A DNA stretch of 64,000 bases from Micromonospora sp. R77 (GCF_022747945.1 NZ_JALDST010000001.1:2914001-2978000); one strand, 5' to 3'; numbered from the stretch's first letter, positions 29,432-38,573 are shown. Notes: generated by a model from the letters alone, not told the origin. Numbers and translations: made by a program.

Positions 29432-29492
29432 GTTGATCATGGAGTTGGCGGCTCGAATGAGCCCTTCGACCGCCGCCAACTCCATGATCAAC
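29432..29492. repeat. Palindromic repeat copy B
   Basis: Perfect 21-bp arms (29432-29452 and 29472-29492) with the core GTTGATCATGGAGTTGGCGG and a 19-nt centre. It lies just after the clpB terminator and is the best-conserved of the four copies, so it defines the family. Confidence 0.85.
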
Positions 29493-29540
29493 CTGAGTGC
29501 CGGGGGGTGGGGGGTGGTGGGGTGGGGCAATAGGGAGGGC

Positions 29541-29918
29541 ATGTTGGGGATGGGGAAGAAGGACCGCGAGTTGGATGCGGCCGTGAAGGAGCTCGCGAAG
29601 GCGGACACGGTGGCCTTCGGTGGGGTGGGGATCGCGGGCACGCTGCTGCCGGCGACCGAGGCGTACCGGCACGTGGAGCGGGCCCTCGACGAGCATCCGG
29701 CCGAGGCGCGCAAGAAGGTGGACTGGCTGCTGAAGCACGGCTCGCCGGCCGGGAAGGCGTACGCCGCCTCGCTGCTGGACCGGGTCGACGCCGAGGCGGG
29801 CCGGGCGGCCTGGTCCCGCCTGCGCGACCACGACGACGAGTTCACCACCTTCAGCGGCTGCGTCATGGGCCGCGCCACCCTCGGCGAGTACGCCGCCGAA
29901 CGCCTCGCCGGCCACTGA
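29541..29918 (+). CDS. Hypothetical protein, about 125 aa
   Basis: A soluble, helical protein with lines such as DAAVKELAKADTVAFGGVGI, EHPAEARKKVDWLLKHGSPA, GKAYAASLLDRVDAEAGRAA. The pattern of helix pairs recalls HEAT-like repeats, but no family is certain. Starts: ATG 29541 (GGGAGG very close) or ATG 29550 (GGGAGG 11 nt away); the protein differs by three residues. Earlier in-frame starts would translate the palindromic repeat B and a Gly/Trp-rich stretch of poor quality, so I reject them. No operon partner is obvious; the next gene lies 128 nt on. Confidence 0.7.
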   Translation: MLGMGKKDRELDAAVKELAKADTVAFGGVGIAGTLLPATEAYRHVERALDEHPAEARKKVDWLLKHGSPAGKAYAASLLDRVDAEAGRAAWSRLRDHDDEFTTFSGCVMGRATLGEYAAERLAGH

Positions 29919-30046
29919 CCCGGCCACTGACCGTCCGTCGCGGCGATCACTCTATGTAGTTGAGCAGTGGCTCAGTCGACAACCTTTCCCAGTGGGTGCG
30001 TGGGGTTGTTACCGTCTGCGCCGACGCACGTGGGGAGGCGGTCGGC

Positions 30047-30679
30047 GTGAACGGTTCAGTGGCGTACCTGGTGACGACGCTGGGGTGTCTGATCGGGGTG
30101 GCCGGAGTGGTGATCGCGGTGGTGGCGCTGCGCCGCGCCCGGGCCGGATCACGGCCGGTCACACCCGGTGACCCCTTCCGCGACGCCGACGCCGACGCGC
30201 TGCGCGGCGACCCTCGACGGCTCAAGCCCGGTGACATCGTCGAGATCCGCCAGGTGCCCTACACCGTGCGCGGCTCCGTGCACCTGGTCGAGGGCGGCTG
30301 GAGCTGGGCCGAGCACCTGCTCGACGACGCCGGCGGGGTGAAGCGCTGGCTCTCCGTCGAGGCCGAGCCGGACCTGGAGCTGGTGCTCTGGACGGCCGAG
30401 CCGTCCGCCACGGTCACCCCGGGCGCCCCGACCCTGGAGATCGCCGGCCGCAGCTACAACTGGGACGAGTCCGGCCAGGCCCGCTACACCGCCACCGAGG
30501 GCACCGGCCTCGATCCGAACGGCACCATGCGCTACTACGACTACCAGGCACCCGGCGGTGCGCGGCTCTCCTTCGAGGCGTACGGGGAGGCCGGCTGGGA
30601 GGTGGCGCTCGGCGAGCAGCTGCACCGGTCCGAGGTGATGATCTACCCGCAGGGTGATGGCCCGGAGAAGGCGGCCTGA
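30047..30679 (+). CDS. DUF4178 membrane-anchored protein
   Basis: 210 aa. One N-terminal membrane helix (AYLVTTLGCLIGVAGVVIAV) is followed by a cytoplasmic or exposed beta-rich domain of DUF4178 type (RRLKPGDIVEIRQVPYTVRG, WAEHLLDDAGGVKRWLSVEA, YNWDESGQARYTATEGTG, WEVALGEQLHRSEVMIY). The GTG at 30047 has GGGGAGG eight bases upstream. It opens a dense operon with DUF2617, DUF4247, DUF350, a membrane protein and a spermidine-synthase-like protein. The family has no established biochemical role. In this context a membrane-associated accessory role is inferred. Confidence 0.85.
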   Translation: MNGSVAYLVTTLGCLIGVAGVVIAVVALRRARAGSRPVTPGDPFRDADADALRGDPRRLKPGDIVEIRQVPYTVRGSVHLVEGGWSWAEHLLDDAGGVKRWLSVEAEPDLELVLWTAEPSATVTPGAPTLEIAGRSYNWDESGQARYTATEGTGLDPNGTMRYYDYQAPGGARLSFEAYGEAGWEVALGEQLHRSEVMIYPQGDGPEKAA

Positions 30680-30681
30680 GC

Positions 30682-31173
30682 GTGCTCGTCACTCTCCACA
30701 CCCCGTACGTCGACACCAGCGCCGCCGATCTGAGCCTGGCCCTCGGTGGCCCGGAGCGGCCCGCGCTGCACGTCCGGGAGCTGACCCTGCCCGGCGGGCC
30801 GACCCTGCGGCTGCGCCTGCTCGGCGCCTCCCACCAGGTCGTCTGCGGTCCGCTGACGGAGACCGTCGCCTGCCTGCCCGGCACCCCGCCGCACCTCCCC
30901 GGTGACCTGCACGACGACGACGCCGGCTACCGGTTCACCGCCACGGTGCTCCGGCCCGAGGGCGACGGGCTGCGGGCCCGGGTCGCCGCACTCCGCGCCG
31001 ACCTGGCCGACGACCCGTACGCGCTGGTCGGGGTCTTCCCCGGCGACGTGGACGCGGTCACCGCGCTGTCGGTGCGCCCCGACCCGCCCGACGGCACGGT
31101 CGCCTGGCGCACCTGGCACGCGTACCCCCAGACCAACGAGCTGGTCCTGACCGAGACGGTGGTGAACCTGTGA
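30682..31173 (+). CDS. DUF2617 protein
   Basis: 163 aa, soluble, starting at a GTG 2 nt after the DUF4178 stop. It reads as the DUF2617 family: opening LHTPYVDTSAADLSLALGG, LRLRLLGASHQVVC, TVACLPGTPPHLPGD and the C-terminal WRTWHAYPQTNELVLTETV. No catalytic motif is obvious. Its stop overlaps the DUF4247 start by 4 nt. Function unknown; its consistent place between DUF4178 and DUF4247 genes in actinomycetes argues for a shared pathway. Confidence 0.85.
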   Translation: MLVTLHTPYVDTSAADLSLALGGPERPALHVRELTLPGGPTLRLRLLGASHQVVCGPLTETVACLPGTPPHLPGDLHDDDAGYRFTATVLRPEGDGLRARVAALRADLADDPYALVGVFPGDVDAVTALSVRPDPPDGTVAWRTWHAYPQTNELVLTETVVNL

Positions 31174-31601
31174 GCACGGCGTACCGGCGGTGGATCGTGG
31201 TGGGGGTGGCGGTCGCGGTGGTCGGCGCGCTGATCGCCGCCTTCGCGATCTTCTACGGCAACTTCTCCCCGCGCGGCTACGTCCAGGACCACTACCGCCG
31301 CGCGTCGAGCCGGGACATCGGCCGGGACGCGATGGCGTACACGTCGACGCGGACCCCGAGCCAGGTCTCCAAGGACATCACCGGCGCCTGGAAGCCCGCC
31401 GACCAGTACGTCGACAGCAGCGGGGTCTACCTGCGCTACGACGACGACTCGGTGGTGATCCTGCCGATCGCCGCCGGCTCGGTGATCCTGCTGGAGCGGA
31501 TGACCACCGCCTACCCCCGTTACCACTCCCACGTGGGCAGCTACTGGGGCTGGGGCCGTGGCAGCACCGTCCGGGGCGGTGGCCCCGGCGCCGGCAAGTA
31601 G
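31170..31601 (+). CDS. DUF4247 membrane-anchored protein
   Basis: 143 aa from the GTG at 31170. An N-terminal helix (WIVVGVAVAVVGALIAAFAI) is followed by a small extracytoplasmic domain (GYVQDHYRRASSRDIGRDAM, AYTSTRTPSQVSKDITGAWK, GVYLRYDDDSVVILPIAAGS). The C-terminus is rich in Gly, Trp and Tyr (HVGSYWGWGRGSTVRGGG). This matches DUF4247. The aromatic/Gly tail is reminiscent of secreted regions that assemble or bind surfaces, but this is conjecture. Co-translated with DUF2617. Confidence 0.85.
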   Translation: MSTAYRRWIVVGVAVAVVGALIAAFAIFYGNFSPRGYVQDHYRRASSRDIGRDAMAYTSTRTPSQVSKDITGAWKPADQYVDSSGVYLRYDDDSVVILPIAAGSVILLERMTTAYPRYHSHVGSYWGWGRGSTVRGGGPGAGK

Positions 31602-31634
31602 CCCCCCTCGACCCCCTCACCCTGGAGCCTTCAC

Positions 31635-32057
31635 GTGCAGCACCTCGCCACTGATCTGCTGGTCACCCTCGCGTACGGCGTGGTCGGCGTCGTCCTGATG
31701 GGCATCGGTTACGCGCTGGTCGACCTGGCCACCCCGGGCCGGCTGAACCACCTCATCTGGCACGAGCGCAACCGCAACGCCGCTCTGCTGCTCGCCTCGA
31801 ACCTGGCCGGCGTGGGCATCATCGTGGTGGCCGCGATCGCCGCCAGTGAGGACGACTTCGTGCTCGGCCTGGCCGGCTCGGCCGCGTACGGGATCCTCGG
31901 GCTGGTGATCATGGCGGCGGCCTTCGTGCTGCTCGACGTGGCCACCCCCGGCAAGCTCGGTGAGCTGCTGGTCGACCCCGAGCCGCACCCGGCGGTCTGG
32001 GTCTCCGCGGTCGTGCACCTCGCCACCGGCGCGATCATCGCCGCCGCCATCAGCTGA
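31635..32057 (+). CDS. DUF350 membrane protein
   Basis: 140 aa, four predicted membrane segments, GTG start with GGAGCC upstream. Two internally similar halves are visible: YALVDLATPGRLNHL and FVLLDVATPGKLGEL, each ending in a conserved L-D-x-A-T-P-G motif. Such duplication is characteristic of DUF350. Established context: E. coli YjfL is a DUF350 protein encoded beside a glutathionylspermidine-synthase-like gene. Here it lies two genes before a spermidine-synthase-like gene, so DUF350 again tracks polyamine-type chemistry. The stop overlaps the next start by one base. Confidence 0.88.
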   Translation: MQHLATDLLVTLAYGVVGVVLMGIGYALVDLATPGRLNHLIWHERNRNAALLLASNLAGVGIIVVAAIAASEDDFVLGLAGSAAYGILGLVIMAAAFVLLDVATPGKLGELLVDPEPHPAVWVSAVVHLATGAIIAAAIS

Positions 32058-32895
32058 TGACCACCTCCGCGACGCCCCCGGGGAAGACCCCCTCGAAGAA
32101 GGCCACCTGGCAGACCTGGCTGGTGATCGCGGTGCTGGTCGCGCCCTGCGTGGTGATCGGCATCGTCAACGGCTCCGAGAGCACCGACGTGCCCGCACCG
32201 GCCGCCGACGAGCGGGCCGACACCGTGCCGCTGCTCCAGACCGCCGCCGACAGCCAGGGCATCTGCTACGGCTGGCGGCTGTACGACAACAGCACCCAGA
32301 TCGACGTCGGGTCCAACCTGGGCGACCAGGTGGCGGTCAAGGACGATCCCCGCTGCCCGCGCTGGCTCGAGGTCTCCGCCGTCGTCCGCTACACCTCGTC
32401 GAGCAGCGAGTCGTCGGACTCCGCCAACATCAGCGTCGCCGGCTCCGCCGACATCGATCCGGCCGACCTGTGGACCGTCGCCGAAGGTCTGGACCGGTTC
32501 GAGCTGGACCCCGAGGCGTTCGTCGACGACCCGGGCTGGGCGATCACCCGGGCCGCGACGGTGCTGCCGCTGCTCGCCACCGAGGCCGGGCTGGCCGAAC
32601 CCGCCGCCGCCCCCACCGCCACCCCGGCCACCCCGGCCGCCGCGCCGAGCCCGCTGCCGGCCGCCGGCAACGACCTGTGGCGGGCCCGGGGGCGGTGGCT
32701 GCTCGCCGCGGTCGGACTGGTCCTGCTGGCCGCGCTCTTCGTCACCGTGGGCGTGGTGCAGCGCCGCCGGACGACTGCTCCGGGTCGCGGCGCGGCGTCA
32801 GACGCGCCGAGCCGGAGTGGTCGCAAGCGACGGGCGCCGGGCCCGCGCAGCGCGCCGGGGCGGAAGCCGCCGGGCGTACCCGGGAGACGGCGTGA
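32057..32895 (+). pseudogene. Membrane protein with two helices, apparent frameshift near its end
   Basis: An N-terminal helix (TWQTWLVIAVLVAPCVVIGI), an extracytoplasmic domain with Cys near YGWRLYDNSTQIDVGSNLGD, a Ser-rich loop, a Pro/Ala linker, and a second helix (WLLAAVGLVLLAALFVTVGV) then a short cytoplasmic tail. As given, the frame runs on to 33307 deep into the next gene. If one base were lost near 32808, the tail would read EPEWSQATGAGPAQRAGAEA and stop at 32895, giving a GTGA overlap with the SpeE-like start at 32892. That matches the packing of the rest of the operon, so I favour a frameshift. Unknown family. Confidence 0.7.
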
Positions 32896-34460
32896 CCACC
32901 GACGCGCCGGCGCGACCGACGTGGCGGCCGGCCCGCGCGGCGGTCCTGCTCGCGGTCTTCGTCTGCGCGGCCTGCGGCCTGGTGTACGAGTTGGCGCTGG
33001 TCGCGCTCGGCAGCTATCTGATCGGGGACGCGGTCGGCCAGGCGTCGATCGTGCTCGGCGTGATGGTCTTCGCGATGGGCGTCGGCGCGCTGGTGGCGAA
33101 GCCGTTGCAGTCCCGGGCCGCCGCCGCGTTCGCCGCGATCGAGCTGCTCCTCGCGCTGCTCGGCGGCCTCTCCGTGCTCGGTCTCTATGCCGCGTTCGCC
33201 TGGCTCGACCTGTACGCCCCGGCCCTGGTCGGCACCGCCTTCGTGCTCGGCCTGCTGATCGGCGCGGAGATCCCGCTGCTGATGGTGATGCTGCAACGCA
33301 TCCGTGAGCAGTCCGCCGGCAGCGCGGTGGCCGACCTGTTCGCCGCCGACTACGTCGGCGCGCTGCTCGGCGGCCTGGCCTTCCCGTTCCTGCTGATGCC
33401 GGTCTTCGGGCAGCTCAAGGGCGCCCTGGTCGTCGGCGCGGTGAACGCGGTGGCCGGCGTCGCCCTGGTCTGCACGGTCTTCCGGCGGGAGCTGAGCCGC
33501 CGCGCGCGGGTCGCGCTCGCCGCCGGCTCCGTCGTGGTCGCCCTCTGCCTGGGGTACGCCTGGATCACCGCCGCCGACTTCGAGGTGACCGCCCGGCAGC
33601 AGCTCTACCGGGACCCGGTGGTGCACGCCGAACGCAGCCGCTACCAGGAGATCGTGCTCACCCGGTCGGTGCGGGAGGTCGGCCACGCCGACACCGACCT
33701 GCGGCTCTTCCTCAACGGTGACCTCCAGTTCAGCTCGATCGACGAATACCGCTACCACGAGTCGCTGGTGCACCCGGCGATGGCCGGGCCGCGCGGCGAG
33801 GTGCTGGTGCTCGGCGCGGGCGACGGGCTGGCGCTGCGGGAGATCCTGAAGTATCCGGACGTGCGCCGGGTGACCCTGGTCGACCTCGACCCGGCCGTGG
33901 TCCGGCTGGGGCGTACCGAGCCGCAGCTGCGCGAACTGAACCACCACTCGTTCGCCGACCCCCGGGTCCGGGTGCTCAACGTCGACGCGTTCGGCTGGCT
34001 GCGTACCGCCACCGAACGCTTCGACGTGGTGGTGGCCGACCTGCCCGACCCGGACGAGACGGCCACCGCCAAGCTCTACACCGTCGAGTTCTACGCGCTG
34101 ATCCGGTCGGTGCTCGCCGAGCGGGGGCGGCTGGTGGTGCAGTCCGGCTCGCCGTACTTCGCGCCCCGGTCGTACTGGTCGATCGAGCGGTCGGTCCGGG
34201 AGGCCGGCTTCGCCACCGTGCCGTACCACGTGGACGTGCCGAGCTTCGGCGACTGGGGCTTCGTGCTGGCCGCGCCGGGCGGCAGCCCGCCGGCGCTGAC
34301 CCTGCCCGCCGACGCGCCACCGCTGCGCTTCCTCACCCCGTCGGTGCTCGCCGCGGCGGCGACCTTCCCCGCCGACCGGGGTCGGCTCGACGTGCCCGCC
34401 TCCACGTTGTTGCAGCCCAGGGTGCTGGAGTACGCCCGCACGGAGTGGCGCGGCTACTAA
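32892..34460 (+). CDS. Spermidine-synthase-like protein with N-terminal membrane domain
   Basis: 522 aa. Residues 1-220 carry about seven membrane helices (VLLAVFVCAACGLVYELALV, LLIGAEIPLLMVMLQRI). Residues ~225-500 form an aminopropyltransferase-type Rossmann domain: SRYQEIVLTR, LFLNGDLQFSSIDEYRYHES, VLVLGAGDGLALREILKYPD, VTLVDLDPAVV, DLPDPDETATAKLYTVEFY. The Asp residues expected for polyamine synthases are present (the D in DLPDPDE and the SAM-site D in VDLDP). The GTG at 32892 is set by the GTGA overlap. COG4262-type membrane SpeE-like proteins exist, but their true product is not established. Confidence 0.87.
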   Translation: MTTDAPARPTWRPARAAVLLAVFVCAACGLVYELALVALGSYLIGDAVGQASIVLGVMVFAMGVGALVAKPLQSRAAAAFAAIELLLALLGGLSVLGLYAAFAWLDLYAPALVGTAFVLGLLIGAEIPLLMVMLQRIREQSAGSAVADLFAADYVGALLGGLAFPFLLMPVFGQLKGALVVGAVNAVAGVALVCTVFRRELSRRARVALAAGSVVVALCLGYAWITAADFEVTARQQLYRDPVVHAERSRYQEIVLTRSVREVGHADTDLRLFLNGDLQFSSIDEYRYHESLVHPAMAGPRGEVLVLGAGDGLALREILKYPDVRRVTLVDLDPAVVRLGRTEPQLRELNHHSFADPRVRVLNVDAFGWLRTATERFDVVVADLPDPDETATAKLYTVEFYALIRSVLAERGRLVVQSGSPYFAPRSYWSIERSVREAGFATVPYHVDVPSFGDWGFVLAAPGGSPPALTLPADAPPLRFLTPSVLAAAATFPADRGRLDVPASTLLQPRVLEYARTEWRGY

Positions 34461-34470
34461 CGTCCGGAGC

Positions 34471-35580
34471 ATGTCGCCGCCGCCTCGCCGCCCCGCCCGG
34501 CCGGGCCTCGGCTGGCTGCGGCGGCGGGTGCCGACCCGGGCGCTGGACGCCGCCGCGTACCTCCAGGCGTTCGTGCTCTCCGGGGTGGTCACCGTGCTCG
34601 CCACCCGCGCCTACCTCCAGGCCACCGGATATCCGCAGCTCGGTGGCGGTGGCCTGCACATCGCGCACGTGCTCTGGGGCGGGCTGCTGATGGCGGTCGG
34701 CCTCGGCGTCGCGTTCGTCTTCCTCGGCGGTGGGCCCCGGACCGCCGGGGCGATCGTCGGCGGGGTCGGGTTCGGGCTCTTCATCGACGAGGTGGGGAAG
34801 TTCGTCACCACCCGGACCGACTACTTCTACGCCCCCGCCGCCGGCATCATCTACGGCGTCTTCGCCCTGCTGGTCATCCTCACCCAGGCGGTACGCGGCC
34901 GGACCCGGCTGACCACCGCCGAACGGACCGCCAACGCGCTCGACCTGGTGCTCAGCGGGCTGCCCGGCGGGCTCACCGACCGGCGCCGGGTGGCGGTGCT
35001 GCGGCTGGTCCAGGGCACCGGCCCGACCACCGAGGGCGCGATCGTCCGGCTGCTCGACGCGGTGCCCCGCCGCGAGCCGCCACCGGTCCGGTTCTGGCAG
35101 CGCTGGGCCGCCCTCGGCCGGCGGACAGCCGCCTGGCTGGTCGCCCGCCGCTGGCTGGTCTGGCCGGTGGTGGTCTATCTGGTGGTCGAACCGGTGGTCA
35201 CCGTGGCCGCCGTGGTGGTCGACGGGGTGACCGGCCGCCTGGACCAGCAGCGGGAGTGGGGCGCGGTGCTCGGCACCTCGATCGCCGCGCTGGTCACCGC
35301 CGTGCTGAGCATCCGGGCGGCAATACGGCTGCGCGGGGACCGGACCGGGGCGTTCCGGCTGTTCAAGCTCGCCCTCCTGGTCGACCTGCTGTTCGGGCAG
35401 CTGTTCAACTTCACCGTCAACCAGTTCGGCGCCGTCTCCGCCCTCGTCGTCGACCTGCTCCTGCTCGGCGTGGTCACCGCCGAACACCGCCGGCTGTGCC
35501 GGCAGGAGGCCCGGTCCGCGCCCTGGACACCGCCGGACTCGACGGCCGATAAGGGCGACGCCGACGGTCCCGCCGAGTAG
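34471..35580 (+). CDS. Multi-pass membrane protein of unknown function
   Basis: 369 aa, about eight predicted helices in two blocks (residues 25-150 and 215-330). Conserved-looking motifs are [40 protein letters not shown] and [20 protein letters not shown]. The two blocks are joined by a cytoplasmic helical segment ([20 protein letters not shown]). It starts 10 nt after the SpeE-like stop and is therefore in the same operon. The His in the first block and Asp/Glu in [10 protein letters not shown] lie within or next to helices and could be functional. I do not recognise a named family. Confidence 0.8.
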   Translation: MSPPPRRPARPGLGWLRRRVPTRALDAAAYLQAFVLSGVVTVLATRAYLQATGYPQLGGGGLHIAHVLWGGLLMAVGLGVAFVFLGGGPRTAGAIVGGVGFGLFIDEVGKFVTTRTDYFYAPAAGIIYGVFALLVILTQAVRGRTRLTTAERTANALDLVLSGLPGGLTDRRRVAVLRLVQGTGPTTEGAIVRLLDAVPRREPPPVRFWQRWAALGRRTAAWLVARRWLVWPVVVYLVVEPVVTVAAVVVDGVTGRLDQQREWGAVLGTSIAALVTAVLSIRAAIRLRGDRTGAFRLFKLALLVDLLFGQLFNFTVNQFGAVSALVVDLLLLGVVTAEHRRLCRQEARSAPWTPPDSTADKGDADGPAE

Positions 35581-35613
35581 GTTGCAAGCCGACGCCTACC
35601 GGAGGGAGCTGTC

Positions 35614-36387
35614 GTGTCGTACCCGGATCGGGCGCCGGCCCGCCGTCCCGCCGCGGTCGTCGCGGCGGCCGCGCTGCTGGTGCTCATGGCGCTCGGCGCG
35701 GTGGCGTACGCGGTCATCGGCCTGGCCGCCCTCGACGGCACCGTGGACCGCTTCCGGGCCGCGGCGAACGGCACCGGGGCCACCGGCGGCGAGGTCGACG
35801 GCGTGGTGTCGCTGCTGCGCGTCTCCGGCATCCTCGCCGCGGTGGTCACCGTGCTGGTCGGTCTGGTCCTCGTCGGGCTCGCCCTCGGCCTGCTCGCCGG
35901 CCGCCCCGGCGCCCGGGTGACCACCTGGGTGGTCTGCGGGCTGGGGCTGCTCTGCGGCTGCGGCGCGCTGGGAGTGCTGGTCGTCGAGCGCACCGCACCG
36001 CTGCGGCTCGGCACCGACCAGCGGGTCACCGCCGACCTGCTCGCCCGGGCCGGGGACGCCTATCCGTCCTGGTGGATCCCGCTGAACGCCGCCGCGTCGG
36101 TGGGGCAGCTCCTCGGTTACCTGGTGGTCGCCGCGCTGCTCACCCTGCCGGCGGCGCGCGCCTGGTTCCGGCGGGGTGCCGCGCCGGCCGGTCCGGTGCC
36201 GACCCACGGCCCCGGGTCGACGCCGCCGGGTCCGTGGCCCGGGTCCGCCCCAGCGGGCCACCCGCCACCCACCTCCTCGCCGTACGCGCCGCCGGCCTCC
36301 GCTGTGCCACCGGCTTCCGGGCCGGCCGGACCGCCCGGACCCCGCGAGGAGTCCGGGCCGGCCGGACCCCCCGAGGAGCGTGTGTGA
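35614..36387 (+). CDS. Membrane protein with Pro-rich C-terminal tail
   Basis: 257 aa. Four helices in the first ~185 residues ([79 protein letters not shown]), with a Trp-containing loop ([12 protein letters not shown]) between helices 3 and 4. The tail of ~70 residues is Pro/Ala/Gly-rich ([19 protein letters not shown]). The GTG at 35614 has GGAGGGAGCT upstream. The stop overlaps the SDR start, so this gene and the SDR are co-translated. Unknown function. Confidence 0.78.
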   Translation: MSYPDRAPARRPAAVVAAAALLVLMALGAVAYAVIGLAALDGTVDRFRAAANGTGATGGEVDGVVSLLRVSGILAAVVTVLVGLVLVGLALGLLAGRPGARVTTWVVCGLGLLCGCGALGVLVVERTAPLRLGTDQRVTADLLARAGDAYPSWWIPLNAAASVGQLLGYLVVAALLTLPAARAWFRRGAAPAGPVPTHGPGSTPPGPWPGSAPAGHPPPTSSPYAPPASAVPPASGPAGPPGPREESGPAGPPEERV

Positions 36388-37193
36388 CGAGCCGGCCGGT
36401 GGCTGCTCCCCGACGGGCGCTGATCACCGGGGCCACTGCGGGCATCGGGGCGGCCTTCGCCGACCGGCTGGCCGCCGAGGGCTGGGACCTCGTCCTGGTG
36501 GCCCGGGACGCCGCCCGACTCGACGCGTCGGCCGCCGAGCTGACCGGACGGCACGGTCGGGAGGTCGAGATCCTGCCCGCCGATCTGTCCACGGACGACG
36601 GCTGTGCGCTCGTGGAGCGACGACTCGTCGCGGGCCCACCGGTGGAGCTGCTGGTGAACAACGCCGGGATCAGCCTGAACACCCCGTTCCTGCGGTCCGC
36701 CGTCGCGGACGAGGCCCGCCTGCTGCGGCTCAACGTGCTGGCGGTGCTGCGGCTGACCCACGCCGCCCTCGGACCGATGGTGGAGCGCGGCAAAGGGACA
36801 GTGATAAATGTCTCTTCGGTTGCGGGTTTCGGCGCGGTGATGCCTGGCTCCACCTATTCGGCCAGCAAGGCATGGGTGACGAATTTCAGTGAGTCGATCG
36901 CTGCTTCGGTGGCACCACGCGGGGTGCGGGTGATGGCCCTCTGCCCGGGCTACACCAGGACCGGCTACCACGAACGCGCCGGTATCGACATGTCGCGGAC
37001 CCCGCCCTGGATGTGGCTCAAGGCCGACGAAGTGGTCGATGAAGCACTGCGTGACCTGCGGAAAGGCAAGGTCGTCAGCGTGCCGACCTGGAAATACAAG
37101 CTGGCCGTGGCCGGTCTGCGGCACGCGCCCCGCCGCCTGCTGCGGGGTGCGTTCCGGGACACCCGGGGTCGGACGAGCCGCGACGACGGCTGA
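36384..37193 (+). CDS. Short-chain dehydrogenase/reductase
   Basis: 269 aa, GTG at 36384 overlapping the previous stop. Classical SDR: cofactor motif [14 protein letters not shown], catalytic Ser in [10 protein letters not shown], then YSASKAW with Tyr and Lys in YxxxK form. An Arg in the N-terminal motif region (VARDAARLD) suggests NADP(H). The C-terminus [20 protein letters not shown] is typical of the DltE/YqjQ-like SDR group with a distal hydrophobic/basic tail. It closes the operon that began at 30047. Substrate unknown. Confidence 0.88.
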   Translation: MTSRPVAAPRRALITGATAGIGAAFADRLAAEGWDLVLVARDAARLDASAAELTGRHGREVEILPADLSTDDGCALVERRLVAGPPVELLVNNAGISLNTPFLRSAVADEARLLRLNVLAVLRLTHAALGPMVERGKGTVINVSSVAGFGAVMPGSTYSASKAWVTNFSESIAASVAPRGVRVMALCPGYTRTGYHERAGIDMSRTPPWMWLKADEVVDEALRDLRKGKVVSVPTWKYKLAVAGLRHAPRRLLRGAFRDTRGRTSRDDG

Positions 37194-37360
37194 CCCGGGT
37201 CGGACCCGGCCGGCGGTCCCGGCTGCGGGACGACACCGTACCGACCCGGGTGGACGGTCGCGCAGGGTAGTCGAACATCGCCAACCATCGGTCGCCCGCA
37301 GGGCTGACCCGAGCGGACCCGAGGCACGCCTCCCAGACTTGCGCAGTACCCTCTATCGAC

Positions 37361-37900
37361 ATGGGGGACCGCGACGACCTGCGTAAATTCATCACCGATC
37401 TGGCTGTGGTCCACGGGCGGGTAGTGCTCTCGTCGGGCCGCGAGGCGGACTGGTACGTCGATCTGCGTCGGGTCACGCTCCATCACCAGGCGGCACCATT
37501 GGTCGGTCGAGTGCTGCTCGACCTGACCGCCGACTGGGAGTACGACGCGGTCGGTGGCCTGACCCTGGGTGCCGACCCGGTGGCCGTCTCGATGCTGCAC
37601 GCGGCGGCCGCGACCGACCGGTCAGTGGACGCGTTCGTGGTCCGTAAGGCCGGCAAGGCACACGGTCTGCAGCGGCGGATCGAGGGACCGGAGGTGGCCG
37701 GCCGTCGGGTGCTGGCGGTGGAGGACACCTCCACCACGGGTGGCAGCGTGCTCACCGCCGTCGAGGCGTTGCGCGAGGCCGGGGCCGAGGTGGTGGGTGT
37801 GGCGGTTATTGTTGATCGAGGCGCCGGCGACGCGGTGCGAGCCGCCGGACTGCCGTATCGGGCGGCCTATACGTTGGCTGACCTCGGCCTTGTGGCGTAA
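37361..37900 (+). CDS. pyrE: Orotate phosphoribosyltransferase
   Basis: Converts orotate and PRPP to OMP in pyrimidine synthesis. 179 aa, short actinobacterial form. Motifs: SSGREADWYVDLR, the PRPP-binding loop VLAVEDTSTTGGS, and the flexible loop VRKAGKAHGLQRRIEG. The ATG at 37361 lies 167 nt after the SDR with its own upstream region. In M. tuberculosis pyrE (Rv0382c) is also near clpB and fba, matching this neighbourhood. No pyrR box recognised upstream. Confidence 0.95.
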   Translation: MGDRDDLRKFITDLAVVHGRVVLSSGREADWYVDLRRVTLHHQAAPLVGRVLLDLTADWEYDAVGGLTLGADPVAVSMLHAAAATDRSVDAFVVRKAGKAHGLQRRIEGPEVAGRRVLAVEDTSTTGGSVLTAVEALREAGAEVVGVAVIVDRGAGDAVRAAGLPYRAAYTLADLGLVA

Positions 37901-37957
37901 AAGTTTGCCGATTCGGATCTGCTGATATGCAGGCGGATCGATGCTGCTGGTGGAAGG

Positions 37958-38335
37958 ATGGAATACGTGGGAACTGCGTTGGCTGAAATGACCATGCCTC
38001 AGATCTCGCCGCTTGCCGGCGAGCCGATCGAACGTGCCGATGCCGAGCGTCTCGCGGGGGTCCTCAAGGCCCTCGCGGATCCCGCTCGGCTGCGGCTGCT
38101 CAGCCTGATCCAGTCGGCCCCCGAAGGCGAGGCGTGCGTCTGTGACCTGACCGCGCCGCTCGGCCTTTCACAGCCGACGGTCAGTCACCACCTGCGTATC
38201 CTCACCGAGGCCGGCTTGCTGGAGCGGGAGAAGCGCGGTGTCTGGGCGTACTACCGGCTGGTGCCGACCGCGATCGCCACGATCGCGGATCTGCTGACCC
38301 CGCCGCGCAAGCGGGCCACCAAGAAGGCCCGCTGA
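37958..38335 (+). CDS. ArsR/SmtB-family metal-responsive repressor
   Basis: 125 aa. Winged helix with ALADPARLRLLSLIQSAPEG, then the metal-site motif EACVCDL (ELCVCDL type, two Cys at the alpha3N position), GLSQPTVSHHLRILTEAGLL and KRGVWAYYRL. C-terminal basic tail KRATKKAR. Family knowledge: Cys pairs here bind As(III), Cd/Pb or similar and release DNA. No metal transporter lies beside it, so the target is elsewhere or the gene is a single unit. ATG at 37958 following GGAAGG; 57 nt after pyrE. A later start at the ATG within ALAEMTMPQ is possible. Confidence 0.88.
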   Translation: MEYVGTALAEMTMPQISPLAGEPIERADAERLAGVLKALADPARLRLLSLIQSAPEGEACVCDLTAPLGLSQPTVSHHLRILTEAGLLEREKRGVWAYYRLVPTAIATIADLLTPPRKRATKKAR

Positions 38336-38522
38336 AACTGGACGTCTCCGACCTCCGGGTGGGCTCTCCCGGGTCGTGGCGTGGCGTCAGCCGCGTCGGG
38401 TCCGGATGGCCAGGGACCGTCCCGAACAGGGACGGCGTCGGGTGGCGTGCCAGGGGTGGCGCCACCACCGCACGATGACGGCTGTCCGTCACCGGTTCCA
38501 TCCGCAGGTCGACAGGCCGAAC

Positions 38523-38562
38523 ACGACGACGGCCGGCCCCGCCCGGGGCCGGCCGTCGTCGT
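38523..38562. terminator. Terminator between arsR and dedA
   Basis: A perfect 18-bp inverted repeat (38523-38540 and 38545-38562, arm ACGACGACGGCCGGCCCC) with a 4-nt loop, 11 nt from the stop of the minus-strand DedA gene and available to the plus-strand arsR as well. Confidence 0.85.
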
Positions 38563-38573
38563 CGTAGCCGGGG

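Noticed and set aside
29433..29540. Start of the 29541 gene inside palindromic repeat B
   Set aside because: It would translate the repeat and a Gly/Trp-rich tract, while a good ribosome site lies just before 29541.
32895..33307. Extension of the 32057 frame to 33307
   Set aside because: It overlaps the SpeE-like gene by over 400 bp with Arg-rich shadow sequence; a single lost base gives a normal GTGA junction.
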